A stretch of DNA of 64,000 bases from Filosporella fistucella (GCA_030077755.1 JAQJZZ010000021.1:744001-808000), one strand, 5' to 3'. Positions 21,820-33,879 are shown, numbered from the stretch's first letter. The notes: generated by a model not told the origin, from the letters alone. Numbers and translations: made by a program.

Positions 21820-22970
21820 ATGAAGTCATTCACAGCTGCCTTGGCGCTCGTCGCCCCCGTATATGCTGGTCTTCGCTTTCCATGCTCGACATTGACGATC
21901 CAGCGACTCGACCCTGTCGTCCAACCTGGTATGGCTCCCTCTACCCATCTTCATCATATTGTGGGTGGAAACGCCTTCAACGTTACCATGACTGGTGATG
22001 TTGGTGCAAGAGGAAGTTGCACCACATGCCAAATGGCTGAGGATTTCTCAAATTACTGGACGGCCCATCTCTTCTTCAAGCATTCAAATGGTTCTTACCA
22101 CCGCATACCAGTCATTCCTGTTCAACCACTGCTTGGTGGTTCTCAAGGAGCATCTGGGGGGCTTACTGTCTACTATACACAATTCGACTTGAACAAAGAC
22201 AATCTCAAGACTCAAAAAATTCAAGCTTTCCAACCGGTACGTTCATCTTATTACTCGTCATGCTTCGCCTAGTTAATGATGTGCAGGGCTTCCGCATGAC
22301 AGTCGGTAATCCAGCTTCAACAGGAAAGCCACAAGTTGGCCTTCGGTATCAATGCCTCACTGCCAGTGGAGGTAGAGGTGCAGAGATGAGCGATTTCCCA
22401 ACTAAGCCATGCCCAGGTGGTATCTTCACGACTCATCACTTCCCAGCGTCAGTGACACCTCTTTCTAGACTGGAATGCATACTAATATAATGCAGATGCT
22501 GGAACGGAAAGGATCTTGACAGTCCAGATCATCAAGCTCACATGTACAACACCATTACGCTTGATGGTTTCACAAACGCTCCCAAGTGTCCGTCATCCCA
22601 CCCCATCCGCATGCCACAAGTTACCTACGAGACCGTCTGGGACACCAGCAAGTTCAACAGCATGTGGACTTCGGGACCTAACCCATTCGTGTGGAGTTTT
22701 GATGGTACAGCTGGAGGGACCCATGCTGATTACATGTTCGGATGGAAGGGAGATGCACTTCAACGCGCTATGGACAAGTCAGAGTGCTTCTATGATGGCT
22801 GTGGTTCAATCACTAAGCAGCCAATGGCCACTGCTAACAAATGCGCTATTGATAACACCGTCAAGGAAAATACTGAAGGCTGTAAGTTGCACTCAGTTCA
22901 ATCTATTTCAAAGTACTAATTGTGCCTAGGGCTCCCAGCTCTTCCAGGCATGAGCGCAAAGGCATCCTAG
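21820..22970 (+). CDS. Secreted DUF1996 protein
   Basis: Four exons: 21820-22236, 22287-22447, 22496-22881 and 22930-22970. The introns are 50, 48 and 48 bp with consistent phases. A signal peptide occupies residues 1-16 (MKSFTAALALVAPVYA) and the mature protein begins GLRFPCSTLTIQRLDPVV. Diagnostic DUF1996 marks are RLDPVVQPG, HLHHIVGGNAF, CTTC, NYWTAHLFF, CWNGKDLDSPDHQAHM and the C-terminal GWLPALPG. The domain is common in secreted fungal proteins, sometimes attached to WSC domains; its biochemical role is unknown. Conserved His and Asp residues (HLHH, DSPDHQAHM) suggest a metal or carbohydrate site, which is inference. Length is about 334 aa, with no C-terminal anchor. Confidence 0.93.
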
Positions 22971-23233
22971 AAACGCATTGTGAGAGGCTGAGTAATTGAA
23001 GAAAAGAGAAATGAAAATCGGGAAGTGCTATATCGAGAAAGCGGACGGAGAGTTCTTTGGTTTCCATAATACCAATCTCAGTGCGACCATGTAATCTCAT
23101 TCCCATCAAAAATCGTCAGACCAACTGCCATACCACGTGATCTCGCTTGTAAAAAGGGGGGGTACTCCAACACCATTCTTCGTGCTAATCGTCAACCCTC
23201 GTTGCTTCTTAAAAAGTGCAACATACAGACCGC

Positions 23234-24166
23234 TCAGAAAACTCGTCTGCTGGAAGTTGTATTGATCATCGTCGTGGTGGCATCGGCAATCTCCTTCTCG
23301 AGTTGGTGGTATGATGGCCAAGTCCAAAGAGGAACTTGGTATTGGAGGAGCTCGGCATCTTGCTTGATTCCACGTAGTTGAACCAATGTCTATTCAAGTT
23401 AGCACGTATTCAATACGGTGTCTTGAAAGAAAAGCTTACCTCCGCAGCATACTTCTGGTCATAAAATGACCGATGATGATTGCTTCTACGGGCACATCTT
23501 CCAAGTGTCATATAGACAACATCTGCCACCAAAACAAACATTCTGATCAAGTATTTCTTGATCGATCTCAAGTGTAGAATATTGTTCCGGTCATGGGTTG
23601 GCTGGATGTTGTCCAAACAACCAACGTTCAAGATTGCGCTGATTGGTTTGGTAAATTCTGCCATCGTTTGACGGCTTCCTTGGATTTGTCTGAGCCAAAA
23701 TGTCAGACGATTCTGCTCAATGGCAGCACGGAACTCGGCACTTCGGGCCCATTGCTTGACCCGGGGAAGGACTACCCCCATGATGAGGTGGTAGAGCATT
23801 GCTTCGGACTCTTGGACAATGGTGCCGGCAATGGTTTGGACGAGGTCGTCGGTGATTTCTCTCTTCTGTCGTTGCAGAAGATTGGTTGATAGTTCGGTGG
23901 CGTACTCATTCGACACCTCCAAATGATAGAATGCATGGCGCTACGGTAGTTAGACATTCATTCATGCTTTGGGAGGGATGACCACTTACCTTCGCCAGCT
24001 CGACGACGAACCATAGCTCCGAAGAGCCAGGGTCACTGGGCACGATCATCCCGATCGTTGGTGCTGGGTCTGCCAGCTGGATATCTGGGATTTCGCCTGC
24101 GAGGGGGTCTGCCAAGACCAAGGGAAGATTGAGGAGGCCAATGACCTCGGAGTTTGCTTGGGACAT
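23234..24166 (-). CDS. Unknown 277-aa protein
   Basis: Three exons, 24166-23990, 23940-23440 and 23389-23234, with introns of 49 and 50 bp (GTAAGT and GTAAGC donors) and clean phase-0 joins. The start is MSQANSEVIGLLNLPLVLADP. The core is helical: SSELWFVVELAK, HAFYHLEVSNEYATELSTNL, LVQTIAGTIVQESEAMLYHL, VKQWARSAEFRAAIEQNRL. The end, WTWPSYHQLEKEIADATTTM, is again helical. No signal peptide, no clear membrane segment and no catalytic motif are seen. I do not recognise the family. It lies 390 bp from the 3' end of the FAD monooxygenase, transcribed the same way, with the DUF1996 gene convergent on its other side. Confidence 0.8.
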
Positions 24167-24555
24167 CTTTGCTGGTAGGTTGGACGTGAAGATGTGATTG
24201 CGAGCTTGTCTTTCCGATGTCAGCTTCTGTTCTGATATCTAAATTTAGGAATGCTTGTCCAGATTCAATTAGTGGAATTGAATTAGTATTGTCTTTTGAA
24301 GCTCACAGATGCTATTGAAGCTTAGTACAAAATCCCGGGGATGGCATATTGTGATTTAGAGTGGACTAAAGAAAAAAGAGCTACAATAGGATATTTAAGT
24401 AGGCGTTGTACTTGAAACTGTCTTCACATGGTAGCTTTGAAATGTCCTTTTACTTTTTAATGTAACAGAACGCCTGTTCTATTACAACATAGTCTAGGAC
24501 AATTAGAATCACATCGAGATCATGTCAAATAGTACATTAATTACACATTTATATT

Positions 24556-26342
24556 CTACACGCGCTTCTCAAACAACTCAAACAATCTCATCCCCTCCTC
24601 CACCTCCTTCACCATATCAATCTCCCAAAGATCCTTAAATCGATCAAGCACTTGCAGCTTGACCGATTTAAGGTAATACTTGGTTTGGCCTCGAAATGTA
24701 CAAATCTCGGCCAGCTCCCGACCAGCGCGGGCGATTCTCTCAACCCGGGGGCGACGAACAGAATCGTACGCCTGGAAGGCGTGATGGAGGACATTACCCC
24801 CCAGCATTCCTTCTCTGCCGCCTGCACGACGAAGTGCGTGGGCGAGCAGAGAAGAAAGTACCAGGGCGTCCCCCATCGCCACATTTCCTCCGGCGTCCTG
24901 GCTTGGCTGAATCCCATGGGCTGCGTCACCAAGCAGCCCACAATGGGCGAAGACAATTCGAGGAGATGGATAGTGCTCGAAGACTTGGTAGCTTTCCAGG
25001 CTAGTGGTGAGCTATTGTAAAGTTAGCTCAGATTTTGACCATGATTGTGCGACTCACGTTGAGGATGTTGAGGATTGGGTCTCCCCAACTCTCGAATGCT
25101 TTCTTGCATTCGTCTGATTTGTTCTCTGGCTCATGCTGCTCAGGAACTGGTGCCTTCTCGTACTTGGTCTTGTCGTTCACTACTGCAATTACATCGAGTG
25201 AATTTCCCTTGTCGATAGGTCGAGTCATGACATAACCAGAAGGTCCCATGTGTATGCGGCAGCTTGAGGTTATTTCTTCCAAGTCAGATCTCTTTCGCAG
25301 GCTATTCACAAGTTAGCTTCCGACTAAGCCGATATGTTGGAGTGAAGTTGGTTGGAAAGTGTGCTCGAATCTTGAAAAGAAATAAAGGTTCCGGGGGTAC
25401 ATGTGACTTACGCAAGCTTGATAAGACACATTTCTGCAACTCCTCTGTATACCAACTTTTCAGCAAATTTTGGTTGAAATCCTGACGATAGTATGAGTTC
25501 CCGAGTGCGAGACATAATTCCATCAGCACCAACAACCGCGTCGACAAAAGCTGAGTTGCCATTCCAGAAAATAAGTTGCATATTGCCCGACTCTTGAGGT
25601 ACGATGTGCTTCAGCTTCATCCCAAACCAGACATGATCCTTTTGTAGGGTACTGTAAATAGAGTTTAAGAATTTGTCGTGGTTAACAGCGCACATTCCTG
25701 TCTCTTTCTCGTCTTTGGTTTTGACGCATGCGACTAAACGATTCTTCTGGTTCTGTGGCCCGACTCTGAAATTTGCCCATACTCCTTGTTGATTTTTACC
25801 GCTGTTCTGCGTTCTCGTCTCAAGCAAAGCTTCTCTTGCTGCATTTGATAGATGTGATATAGCTGTGACACCGTTTGGTCCAAATGAGATTCCGCCGGGA
25901 AGTGTTGGAAGGCATTGTTTCTCCTCGTAGATAACGAAATCGATGCCGCGTTCTCTCTGTAGTTAGAGTGTAAGTCAGTAAAGGGATAGATAGATTTATA
26001 GAGAGTCTGGAGTCCTCAGAAGCCAACAGATGTGTCTGCGTCTTCAGCAGGCTGCCCACAACTGAGCTCGCTCCAGCGCGTCGGACCTTGGAGAACGTGA
26101 CCCACAAGGATCAAACAATAGGTCAAATTAAGACAAGTTGAGGAAATTTCAACAATCTTTTGATAACTCATATGTTTCAAAGTGCAGGACTTGAAGCAAA
26201 GACAAGATCGACTTACCAGTCCCGAAGCAAAGGCCAATCCGCTGACTCCAGCACCAATGATACCAACTGTAAAACGTGTCGGTCTCGATTTCTTTGGGAT
26301 GTTCATGCACGCCCTTGTATCAAAAATCTCCTCCTCTGCCAT
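24556..26342 (-). CDS. FAD-dependent monooxygenase, salicylate-hydroxylase type
   Basis: Four exons: 26342-26217, 25956-25412, 25301-25058 and 25011-24556, giving 456 aa. Introns are 260, 110 and 46 bp. Family motifs in order: the dinucleotide-binding GxGxxG in GIIGAGVSGLAFASGL (residues 30-35), the DG motif in VVGADGIMSRTRELI (about residue 185), and the GD motif in GLLGDAAHGIQPSQDAGGN (about residue 330). These are the FAD/NAD(P)H contacts of class A flavoprotein hydroxylases, which insert oxygen into aromatic or polyketide-like substrates using NAD(P)H. The substrate cannot be read. The first intron is unusually long for this window and splits the first motif helix from the rest; a missed small exon there is possible. 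Confidence 0.88.
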
Positions 26343-28700
26343 TGTGATAGTAGTATTTATGCTACGTGAGTGTGTGACTCTGATTGAAGACTGAATGGGG
26401 TTGAAAGTAGAGACGTGATTTGGTTTGCGTTGTGATTCACCGAATGGAGACCAGAAGTTATCAACAATATCAAGAAACTTCCCAAAAATGAGTTGGCCGA
26501 CTAGTTCCACACCCGCTAATTTCTTAAAGATTCTGGGATATTAACGAAGACGGCACTAACTAGTCAGTCTTGCCATATGCTCTTTGGGTTCACGTTTACT
26601 CAAATAATAGAAGAGCTCTAGATCGGATTTCTGCAGAGACTCAAAATTTAGCAGAGCATTTTGCCCGCTCAAATTGGAAAGATGCCATAGAAACAATTCC
26701 AACCTAACCTTGATCTTGAAAAGCACCAGAAGTCGTTGAGTTTCCGAGTCTCGATATTCCAAGTCCAAGTTGTTCCTCATCTACGGTATTGCAAATATCT
26801 AGAACATCCACCTCTCGAATATTGATCTAAGGCTTTGGAAAAGCATCAGAATCCAAGCATCTTGATCAACTCCTTCGAAAAGCAACGACAGGTAGCTTTT
26901 GTGTGTTGGAAACCTGGTGGCTTGAGCTCAAACTATTTCCTTTCCACGATACTGCAGAGAAGTCAGAAGCCTTGCCACTCCATCACATCTCCAGGCGTTG
27001 TGCAAAATGACAAGAATAAACAGCTAATTCAAACCATTCAAAACGAGCCTAGAGCCCTTGCGTATCAAATTTTCAGCATCTTCAGCTCAAATCATTCCTC
27101 GTTCGTGATACTGCGAAGAATTGGAAGCCTGGATTGCTCGTTACAGCTCTGAGGCGTTTGAGGAACAAAGCAAATTACCTGACTCCACACGGAGCAGCAA
27201 GATCTTTTGAGCTACTTGGTAAGATCCTACCTGTACTACGCCCGAAGAGCATCCTGAAATCTTGCGTAACGGATTTTGTGTGTCTTCAGTCCAAAGTAAT
27301 ACCGTTCCGTGAAACTGCGAAAAGCCCAGAATTTTGTCTCCCATCAATCCTTCAGGCGTCGAAAGGGCCAAAAAAAAAGGACAAACAGCCAATTGGATTC
27401 CCTACATAGCACCAAGATCTGTTTGAGCTGCCTGGTAAGATCTTACCTGCATTATCCTGCTAACACATCTACAGTGTCAAATATTACTGAGAGTCCAAAA
27501 CAAGAGATAAGATACCCTACGGCACTTCCACGCTGACGAAGATACAGTAAAACCTCCATCTCCATTCCGAATTATCCTACCTCAAAAAATCCACAAACGT
27601 CTTAGCATAGCCACCTATCTTCGAAACTGCATATTCGTCTTCATTCAGCTACAAATAACATTCCCAATACCTGAGGGTAATCACTATCCCTCCGCCTTTA
27701 TCTTCCCGAGGGGTTCAAACGACAACATATCCAACCGCGCTGTTGCCAAACCAATGAGACGCGGAATCTACAATTCCAGTGAGCATCAACACCCTCCATT
27801 TCCCTCTTGTGAATGCTACACATAAACCGAACGGGAAAGATCTAATTACAAGGACCAAAAAGTACAGAAACCATTGCCTTGCAGTCAGATTACTCGAAAC
27901 CACCCGATGATCACGACACTTTACCTACTCAAAACTCGTCAGTTAGTGCTCCTTCTCTGAAAATACACCCTTACCAATCCTCTATACAGATCGAAAGTTC
28001 CTTCGAGAAGAGGTTTCCATACCTATATTTGTACACCAGATATCCTTCTGTCTCCGAAAATGCACCCTTTTGCCAGGATTATACACCATTGTAAGGTTTC
28101 TACAAGGAGATATTGGAGGGAGTAAAGATAACAAAATGGCAAGGCAGGATAGGCTGTTACAACTTGCGGAAGTGTGCTTCATATTACATCTCTCAATCGG
28201 TAAGAATTCTTCCGACAACGGGTTTGATGATCGTTTGGAAGCAAGTTCCCGGATACCACTTTTGCCATTCCGCCAGAAATTGTCCGGCTACCAGGTACAA
28301 TTGATAGCTTCCATTTACAAAGATATCTCAATGCAAGTCTTACTAACCGTCATTGAGGTCTAGTAGCTTATCGATACTACTAGCAACAGCTAAGCGGGAT
28401 GCGGAGGACGAAAGCCAAAAGCACAAGATCGCACGTCTAACGAAAAGAGGAGAGACACAAGCAAAGATTGAAGATGAGGGGCATAGTGATACAGATTCTC
28501 TCCATAAGTATAGAACGAACAGGAGGGGATGATATAGACCGAGGCTGAGGTACGAATATGCTGTAACATCGTAGCTGAGCTGCCGTGGTGCTAATAAGGG
28601 AAATTGATACACCCCCCCCCAAACTTATAGATCGAATAACGAGAAGAGCAGTGAACAACTAAAATGGGATACGGAAATGCTTGAACAACTTACCTGAAGA
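26343..28700. other. Gene-poor stretch with diverged repeats
   Basis: No exon with recognised family features was found between the FAD monooxygenase promoter and about 29.2 kb. Open frames here are short and overlap in several frames. The left part holds the degenerate repeat described separately. Around 27.5-28.7 kb the sequence is low in coding signal on both strands. Confidence 0.45.
26920..27470 (+). repeat. Degenerate tandem repeat, about 160-205 bp period
   Basis: Three diverged copies share landmarks in the same order. GAGCTCAAAC..GATACTGCAGAG begins near 26924, CAGCTCAAAT..GATACTGCGAAG near 27083, and CAGTCCAAAG..GAAACTGCGAAA near 27287. Each is followed by an AGGCGT motif, then an AAC(A)GC A-rich block. 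Copies two and three end in CAAGATCT(T/G)TTTGAGCT followed by TGGTAAGATC(C/T)TACCTG. No frame is open across all copies. Confidence 0.55.
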
Positions 28701-29291
28701 GAGGTGCTGCTAGTAACCGATATCAATCCCTCCCCTCGCGCGGACAAGTCTCCGAAGTCTTCTAATCCCCGCGAAAGATAGAATTAAATACCGGAGGAAA
28801 GGGACAAGGCATATCATAAATATTACAGGATCTCAACCACTTCCAGAATTGAGTTCGGCAATTGCTGGTGATTTATATCAGCAATAGACAGGATGGCAGC
28901 TTTTGGGACCTGTTAGCAGGGTTGAAATACAGCAGATTCACAAGAGATGTAATTAAGCTTGGAAATGGGAGCTGGAAACAGATAGACGGGATGGGTTACG
29001 ACCATCATTTATTACGGAGAGTAGAATTGGATAGATGTGGTGTATTTTGCTTCGGATCCGGATAAGGCTGGGTCGTCGGAAGTAAAACAGTAAGTATAGT
29101 GAAATTCAAGGATGGCAAAGCACAAAAAAGTGGCATGATAGGTTAGTATCATCTCCAAAACCAATATCAACAAAGCAGACAAATCGAAATAGAGAACCAA
29201 TATCAATCGCTCTAATTGCGACTCTCACGCTGTATCTCAAAACCTCAAAATGCCACCAGCCCCCACCCAATCCTCCTTATCCATAATAATA
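28701..29291. other. Spacer downstream of the WW-like gene
   Basis: AT-rich sequence with no supported coding region. It lies at the 3' side of the minus-strand gene ending at 29292. Nothing else was seen. Confidence 0.4.
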
Positions 29292-30274
29292 TCAATCAGA
29301 CCCATAAGCCTCCTCATATTCCTCCTGATACTCCCGTCTCGCCTCTTCCAAACTCTCTCTATCACTACTGCTAATAGAGCCACCAGATGCCGTCTCGGTA
29401 GGGATAGGTGCGATACCGGGTGGGTATGCGCCGCCTCCACCTCCTCCGTGGTGATCATCGTCATCTGTGGTATATTAGAACGATCTATTGCAATCTGATT
29501 TTGAGAGTAGAAGGGGGAATTAGGTACCTAAAGCATTCGCTAATACCACCCCACCTATAGCACCTACAGCCAATCCACCAGCTGCACCCATCATCATATT
29601 CTTCTTCGCATTGTCCTTTTTCTCCTTAACCGGCTCTCCGTACCCCGGTGCTCCATATCCGGGGGCTCCATACCCAGGGGCTCCATATCCAGGAGCCCCA
29701 TGCGGAGCATATCCGGATCCCGCAGAGGGGGCACCGAAATCTCGACTCGCGTCGTGTCCTTGCTGGCCGTATGAAGGAGCAGTAGGAACATGCCAGCTCA
29801 CGACATTATTCCAGCTCTCGAGATATGCCCAGCGCTGTCCAGCTGGATCCCAGAGAGGTACCCAGCCTGAGGGTACGGAAGGAGTAGCTGGGAGGCCGCC
29901 GGGGAGAGGAGCACCGTAGGGTTGGGGAGGGGGAGTTTGATATTGGGATGCTGGGGGAGCACCCCACTGTTGGTTTTGAGGAGGAGGAGGACTCGAGTAT
30001 TGGCCTGGTGGAGGAGTGGCGTATTGAGGATGAGTGTTGTACGGAGCCGGAGGAGCACCGTATTGTTGCTGTTGAGGAGGTGGATAGCCTCCATATTGCT
30101 GTTGTTGCTGTTCATGACCTTTCAGAAAAGAAGAAAAAATCAGTATGCAGTATTCACACAAGCAAAAGGAGCACCGGATAAAATACCTCTCTGGCCCTGA
30201 CTCTCAGCTTCCTTATCTTTCTTACTACCCATCAACCCCTCAAACTCCTTATTCATCTTCGAGAAGAACGACAT
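29292..30274 (-). CDS. WW-like, Pro/Gln/Gly-rich protein with glycine-zipper segment, 283 aa
   Basis: Exons 30274-30187, 30118-29528 and 29464-29292; introns of 68 and 63 bp, joins in phase (QGQR|GHEQQQ and ANAL|DDDDHH). The N-terminus MSFFSKMNKEFEGLMGSKKD is amphipathic. A long PPPQQQQYG-type region follows. A WW-like module lies at about residues 117-145 (GWVPLWDPAGQRWAYLESW, then WHVP): it has the spaced tryptophans and central aromatics of a WW domain. Next is a five-residue repeat GYGAP (four copies), a lysine patch, and a glycine-zipper segment MMMGAAGGLAVGAIGGVVLA (about 206-226) that could insert in or bind a membrane. The C-terminus is acidic. The likely role is an adaptor binding Pro-rich partners at a membrane; that is inference. 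Confidence 0.85.
29640..29705 (-). repeat. In-gene 15-bp tandem repeat encoding GYGAP
   Basis: About four near-perfect copies of a 15-bp unit (GGCTCCATATCCGGG-like on the plus strand) encode GYGAP repeats in the WW-like protein. The copies differ by single silent changes. Copy number may vary between strains. Confidence 0.8.
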
Positions 30275-31421
30275 TGTGATATCCGAATACTTAGACTAGG
30301 AACTGAGAAGACCAAGACTGCATTTCCAAGAGGTGCGGGGAGACGAGCTGGAGATATATCGCAATCTTTGAGGGACGTACCAAGACATCTTGCTTCTGCC
30401 CCTCCTAGAATCCCCATCTCCCAATCTGCACGTCAGACTGGGCACCGTGGTCTTCCAGACTCCATACAGACGTTTCAAAAGGTGGACCCGCACCGTTGAG
30501 ACGAGACAAGATGACCTGCCCTGATACTTCCGGGCCGCCGCGCTGCGGGCACAGCCGCAATCCATATCCATATTAAGCTTCTCCCAAAAAAATGGCTTTG
30601 CCTCATCCAAGCAAATTAAGAGCGCGCTTGGATGAATGACGTTGTGAAACCGGACTTGTTGGATATACACTTTTTGGCAGTTTTGCGAGAGGCATTTTTG
30701 TTTTGCGGCGAAGTTGTTTTGCTGCAGCACATGTTGGGTTGCATGAGCGAGCAGAAAATGTATCCCTGAGCAGCTGATATTTGCCCCGCTACTGTGGCTT
30801 GGCTTAGTGGGGGGTAATGTCTACACGAATAGGAAACTCTGCCGATGCTTGGCTGAGTTGGTATTATTTTGCGATATACTTGGCTATTGTGTCGATTTGG
30901 TTTTATTTTGGGTGTGAAGATGGTGTGTGGTTGCGGATGAAAGCAGCATTCTTCCAGCGAATCGTAGTAATATCACTTATCCGCATCTTGAATGACCACA
31001 TACAGCAATATATGTCCTTGTACCAACAAAGGTTGGACCACATTTAGCAGTTATGAAGCTTTCCCGATTTGATTTCATACTCCACTTAAATTCTTCTGAC
31101 TAATTGTATTAAGTGCATGGCCACATACAGAAAATGAAAATTTATATTTCTCCGGCAATGTTCTGTGCTGAATTACCAGCTTCGAAGTCCTGAAACTCCT
31201 TGTTAGGGACACAGCAGGTGTTTTTAATATTGTCGCTTTCGACATTTACTTGCATTCAGAATGTCAACGACGAGCTGAGAGGTTATGGCAAGCCACCTGT
31301 GCAGAAGCAATTGCTGTTCGATATCAACAGCAAAAGTAACAAATGCATAACGAATATTATAACGACTAAAATTCTCTAAATAACACAAAACTCACTACTT
31401 CACACACATTGTCCCATTATC
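30275..31421. other. Spacer between two minus-strand genes
   Basis: Holds the promoter of the WW-like gene (left) and the 3' end of the 666-aa gene (right). Short open frames (30296-30730 minus, 30817-31047 plus) lack support. No repeat was found. Confidence 0.4.
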
Positions 31422-33516
31422 TTAACGAGGATTGCCCCAGACAAACTTGCCGACACAGGTACGCAACCATGTGTCTTGGGTCCGACTTTCCTCCTCCAGG
31501 ACGAAGGATGATGGAACTGTATACGTAGTATACTGATGCTCATCATCCTCATCCCAGACTTGGAGAGCCAGGCCGGCAGCAAAATCCTGAAGAGACGGGT
31601 GCAATGGTGGAGGACTATATTCCGGAATCTCCACATTGCTCATGATGCCTCTACCCCGCGCAATATCCCCGAAACTCTGATGGAGGTGGGCAGAGAAGGG
31701 GTCGAGTTGCGCCTTTTGGGCGACTTGGAAGAGCAGAACCTCGTCTGCTAGTCGAACGAACACAGTGGACAATTGCTTGTACCACAGTGGTAGTTCGACT
31801 AGCTGAGCGAGGTTCACACCCGGCTCCAGAGGGACAAAAACAGCCTTGATGATGTCCTTCGTCACAAGACTGGACATCATTCTTCCTCTCTCTAGACGAT
31901 CATTTACATCGTCTACAATCTCTAAAGCGCCACCTGCAACAAGTTGTAGGACCCAAACTACAACATTGTTGAGGATGTTCTCAACCATGTGCTTTTCCAG
32001 CATCTTCATGGTCTTCTCAAATTCCTTGCATGGCTGGCCAGGCCGGGGACAAGAGCCAGGAAAATCGCAGCGCAGGGCACGTGGTGGTGGATTGAAATTG
32101 AGGGAGTCATATATGCCACGTTTAAATGGCTCTCCAAATCGACGGATGTTGAGGCGCCAATTGATGATAAAGACAGCCTGACAGAGCATTGTTTCAATTG
32201 ATACTGCAACGTCCAGACTATTTTGATGATAGCTGAGTTCATTCCCATGAGCTGCGAGGTACTGTGCGGACCGGACTTGCAAAGCACGAGCATTTGAGCC
32301 TGCAATTCCATACAGATCTGTGCATATGTTAGTGAGGATTCAAGCCATGTTGAGAGAATGTATGTAAGTAGAGAATTGAATGGAGGTTGTAAATGGAACA
32401 CTATGTCTTACCTGGGACATGAAGTGAGGTTTGCCAGTTAGCTACTGCAGCATAAACTACTTGAGGAACATCGAGCTCTGCCAGGTAGGTATAGTAGGTA
32501 TCTCGATCGAAGCTGGTACCTGCATCACCGCTCCACAATTTTCCATGGTTATGAATTTGACGACGCGTGATGGCAAGTCCCTCATAAGACACTGAGTGGC
32601 TATTGCCATCTAGTTTATTCCAGGTTATCAACAGATTGAACCAGTCATCCTCATTCATGGCTTGTCCAGCAATATGTTGTCTAGAGTTATTGTACCAATC
32701 CCGGTAATTCCATAGACTCGTGTTATCGTTAGGGCTGCCATACATCTGATCCAATGCGAATTTTGCTCTGATGCGATTGTAGTGGGCACTGCAGTGTACT
32801 TCGTATCTCTCTTCCAGGTACCAGGCAAAGTTGAAAACCCGTATACCAAATTCCTCCTCAAACATCTCCGGCCAAGCACCGTCGTCTTCCCAGTATGGCA
32901 GCAAGAGCTTCGAGCCATCCAAGACTTGCTGCGAGATATCAAAGTTGTGATTGGTTTGGGCAAAATTTGAGATGTTTTCATGAAGAAGCTGGTGAAGAGT
33001 TTGACTGATTTCAGGAGCAATTGGAGCATTTCCCTTCAAATTACAGGAAAGCAAAGAGATCCATTTGATGTTGATTTGGCCAAGCTTATTCTCGGTAACG
33101 TACGCAGCAAAACCTTTTTGCAAGGTAGTAAAAAAGTATGGTGGTAATCGCAGTGAGGCCAGGGTGGGTTTGAAAACGTCGGGATCATTTTGGAAGCCAT
33201 CAAATGATGTTGGAAGGGTCTTGATCAAAGCTTGAGAGGTGTCTGTATCTGCATGTGGTGTAATAGGTTTGCTGAAGAGTGAAGCCAGACTTGTCTCTTC
33301 AGGTGTAGTATGGGAAAAGGTGGGTTGAAGATTAGAGCTTTTAGAGACAGACGAAGAATTGCTTGTGTCCTCTTGGCTCGTTAAACTGCTCTGAAGAGGC
33401 GTTCTGTTAGGAGTCTGTTTGTTCTCCTCATTCGTAACGGCTACTTGAGGAGAAGTGTTGGTACTCGTAGAAGATTGAAGCAGGGCTTTTTCAAGTTGGG
33501 ACTCTTGATCAGCCAT
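31422..33516 (-). CDS. Unknown 666-aa protein
   Basis: Two exons, 33516-32412 and 32317-31422, joined across a 94-bp intron (GTAAGA..CACAG). The start ATG at 33516 gives MADQESQLEKALLQSSTSTN. The first 120 residues are Ser/Thr/Gln-rich and look disordered. After that the chain is well ordered and rich in Trp, Tyr and Phe: LPPYFFTTLQKGFAAYV, LLPYWEDDGAWPEMFEEEFG, FNFAWYLEERYEVH, NYRDWYNNSRQHIAG. The second exon has long helices (VVWVLQLVAGGALEIVDDV) and a short Cys-containing loop (CDFPGSCPRPGQPC). I recognise no family and no catalytic motif. The open frame continues 5' of the ATG for 65 codons into the minisatellite. Possibly a lineage-specific protein. Confidence 0.8.
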
Positions 33517-33617
33517 GGTGATCTTTCCCTCCCCTCGGCAATCAAAGGTAGATTGAGATTGAGTATGGAACAAAGGCGGAAAGTAGTCGAATGCAGAAGA
33601 TCGGAGGTGTGTTGACC

Positions 33618-33826
33618 GAACGTGAACGAGTTGAGCGACTATGAAAGAGTCCACCAATTGTGAAGGAGTTGAGCGAACGTGAACGAGTTGAGCAAATACG
33701 AAAGATCCCACCGAACGTGAAGTAACTGAGCGATCCTGAAGAAGTTAGGTGAACGTGAACGACTTGAGCAAATACGAAAGACTCTACCGAACGTGAAGAG
33801 GTTGGGCGAACGTGAATGAGTTGGTA
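33618..33826 (+). repeat. Minisatellite: 19-bp unit organised in 57-bp higher-order repeats
   Basis: Eleven consecutive 19-bp units, consensus GAACGTGAACGAGTTGAGC, alternate with two variants (AAATACGAAAGA(T/C)CCCACC-like and GAACGTGAAGxxxTTGGGC-like). Three units make a 57-bp higher-order copy (33618-33674, 33675-33731 and 33751-33807), with one extra 19-bp unit at 33732-33750. Two weaker units lie at 34003-34040. The array is 5' of the 666-aa gene. On the minus strand the 57-bp period is readable as a 19-residue repeat. Confidence 0.85.
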
Positions 33827-33879
33827 GATGTAGCTTCTGAGAGCAATCAAGCTGTTTTCTCGGTACAAAAGTCTTTGGA

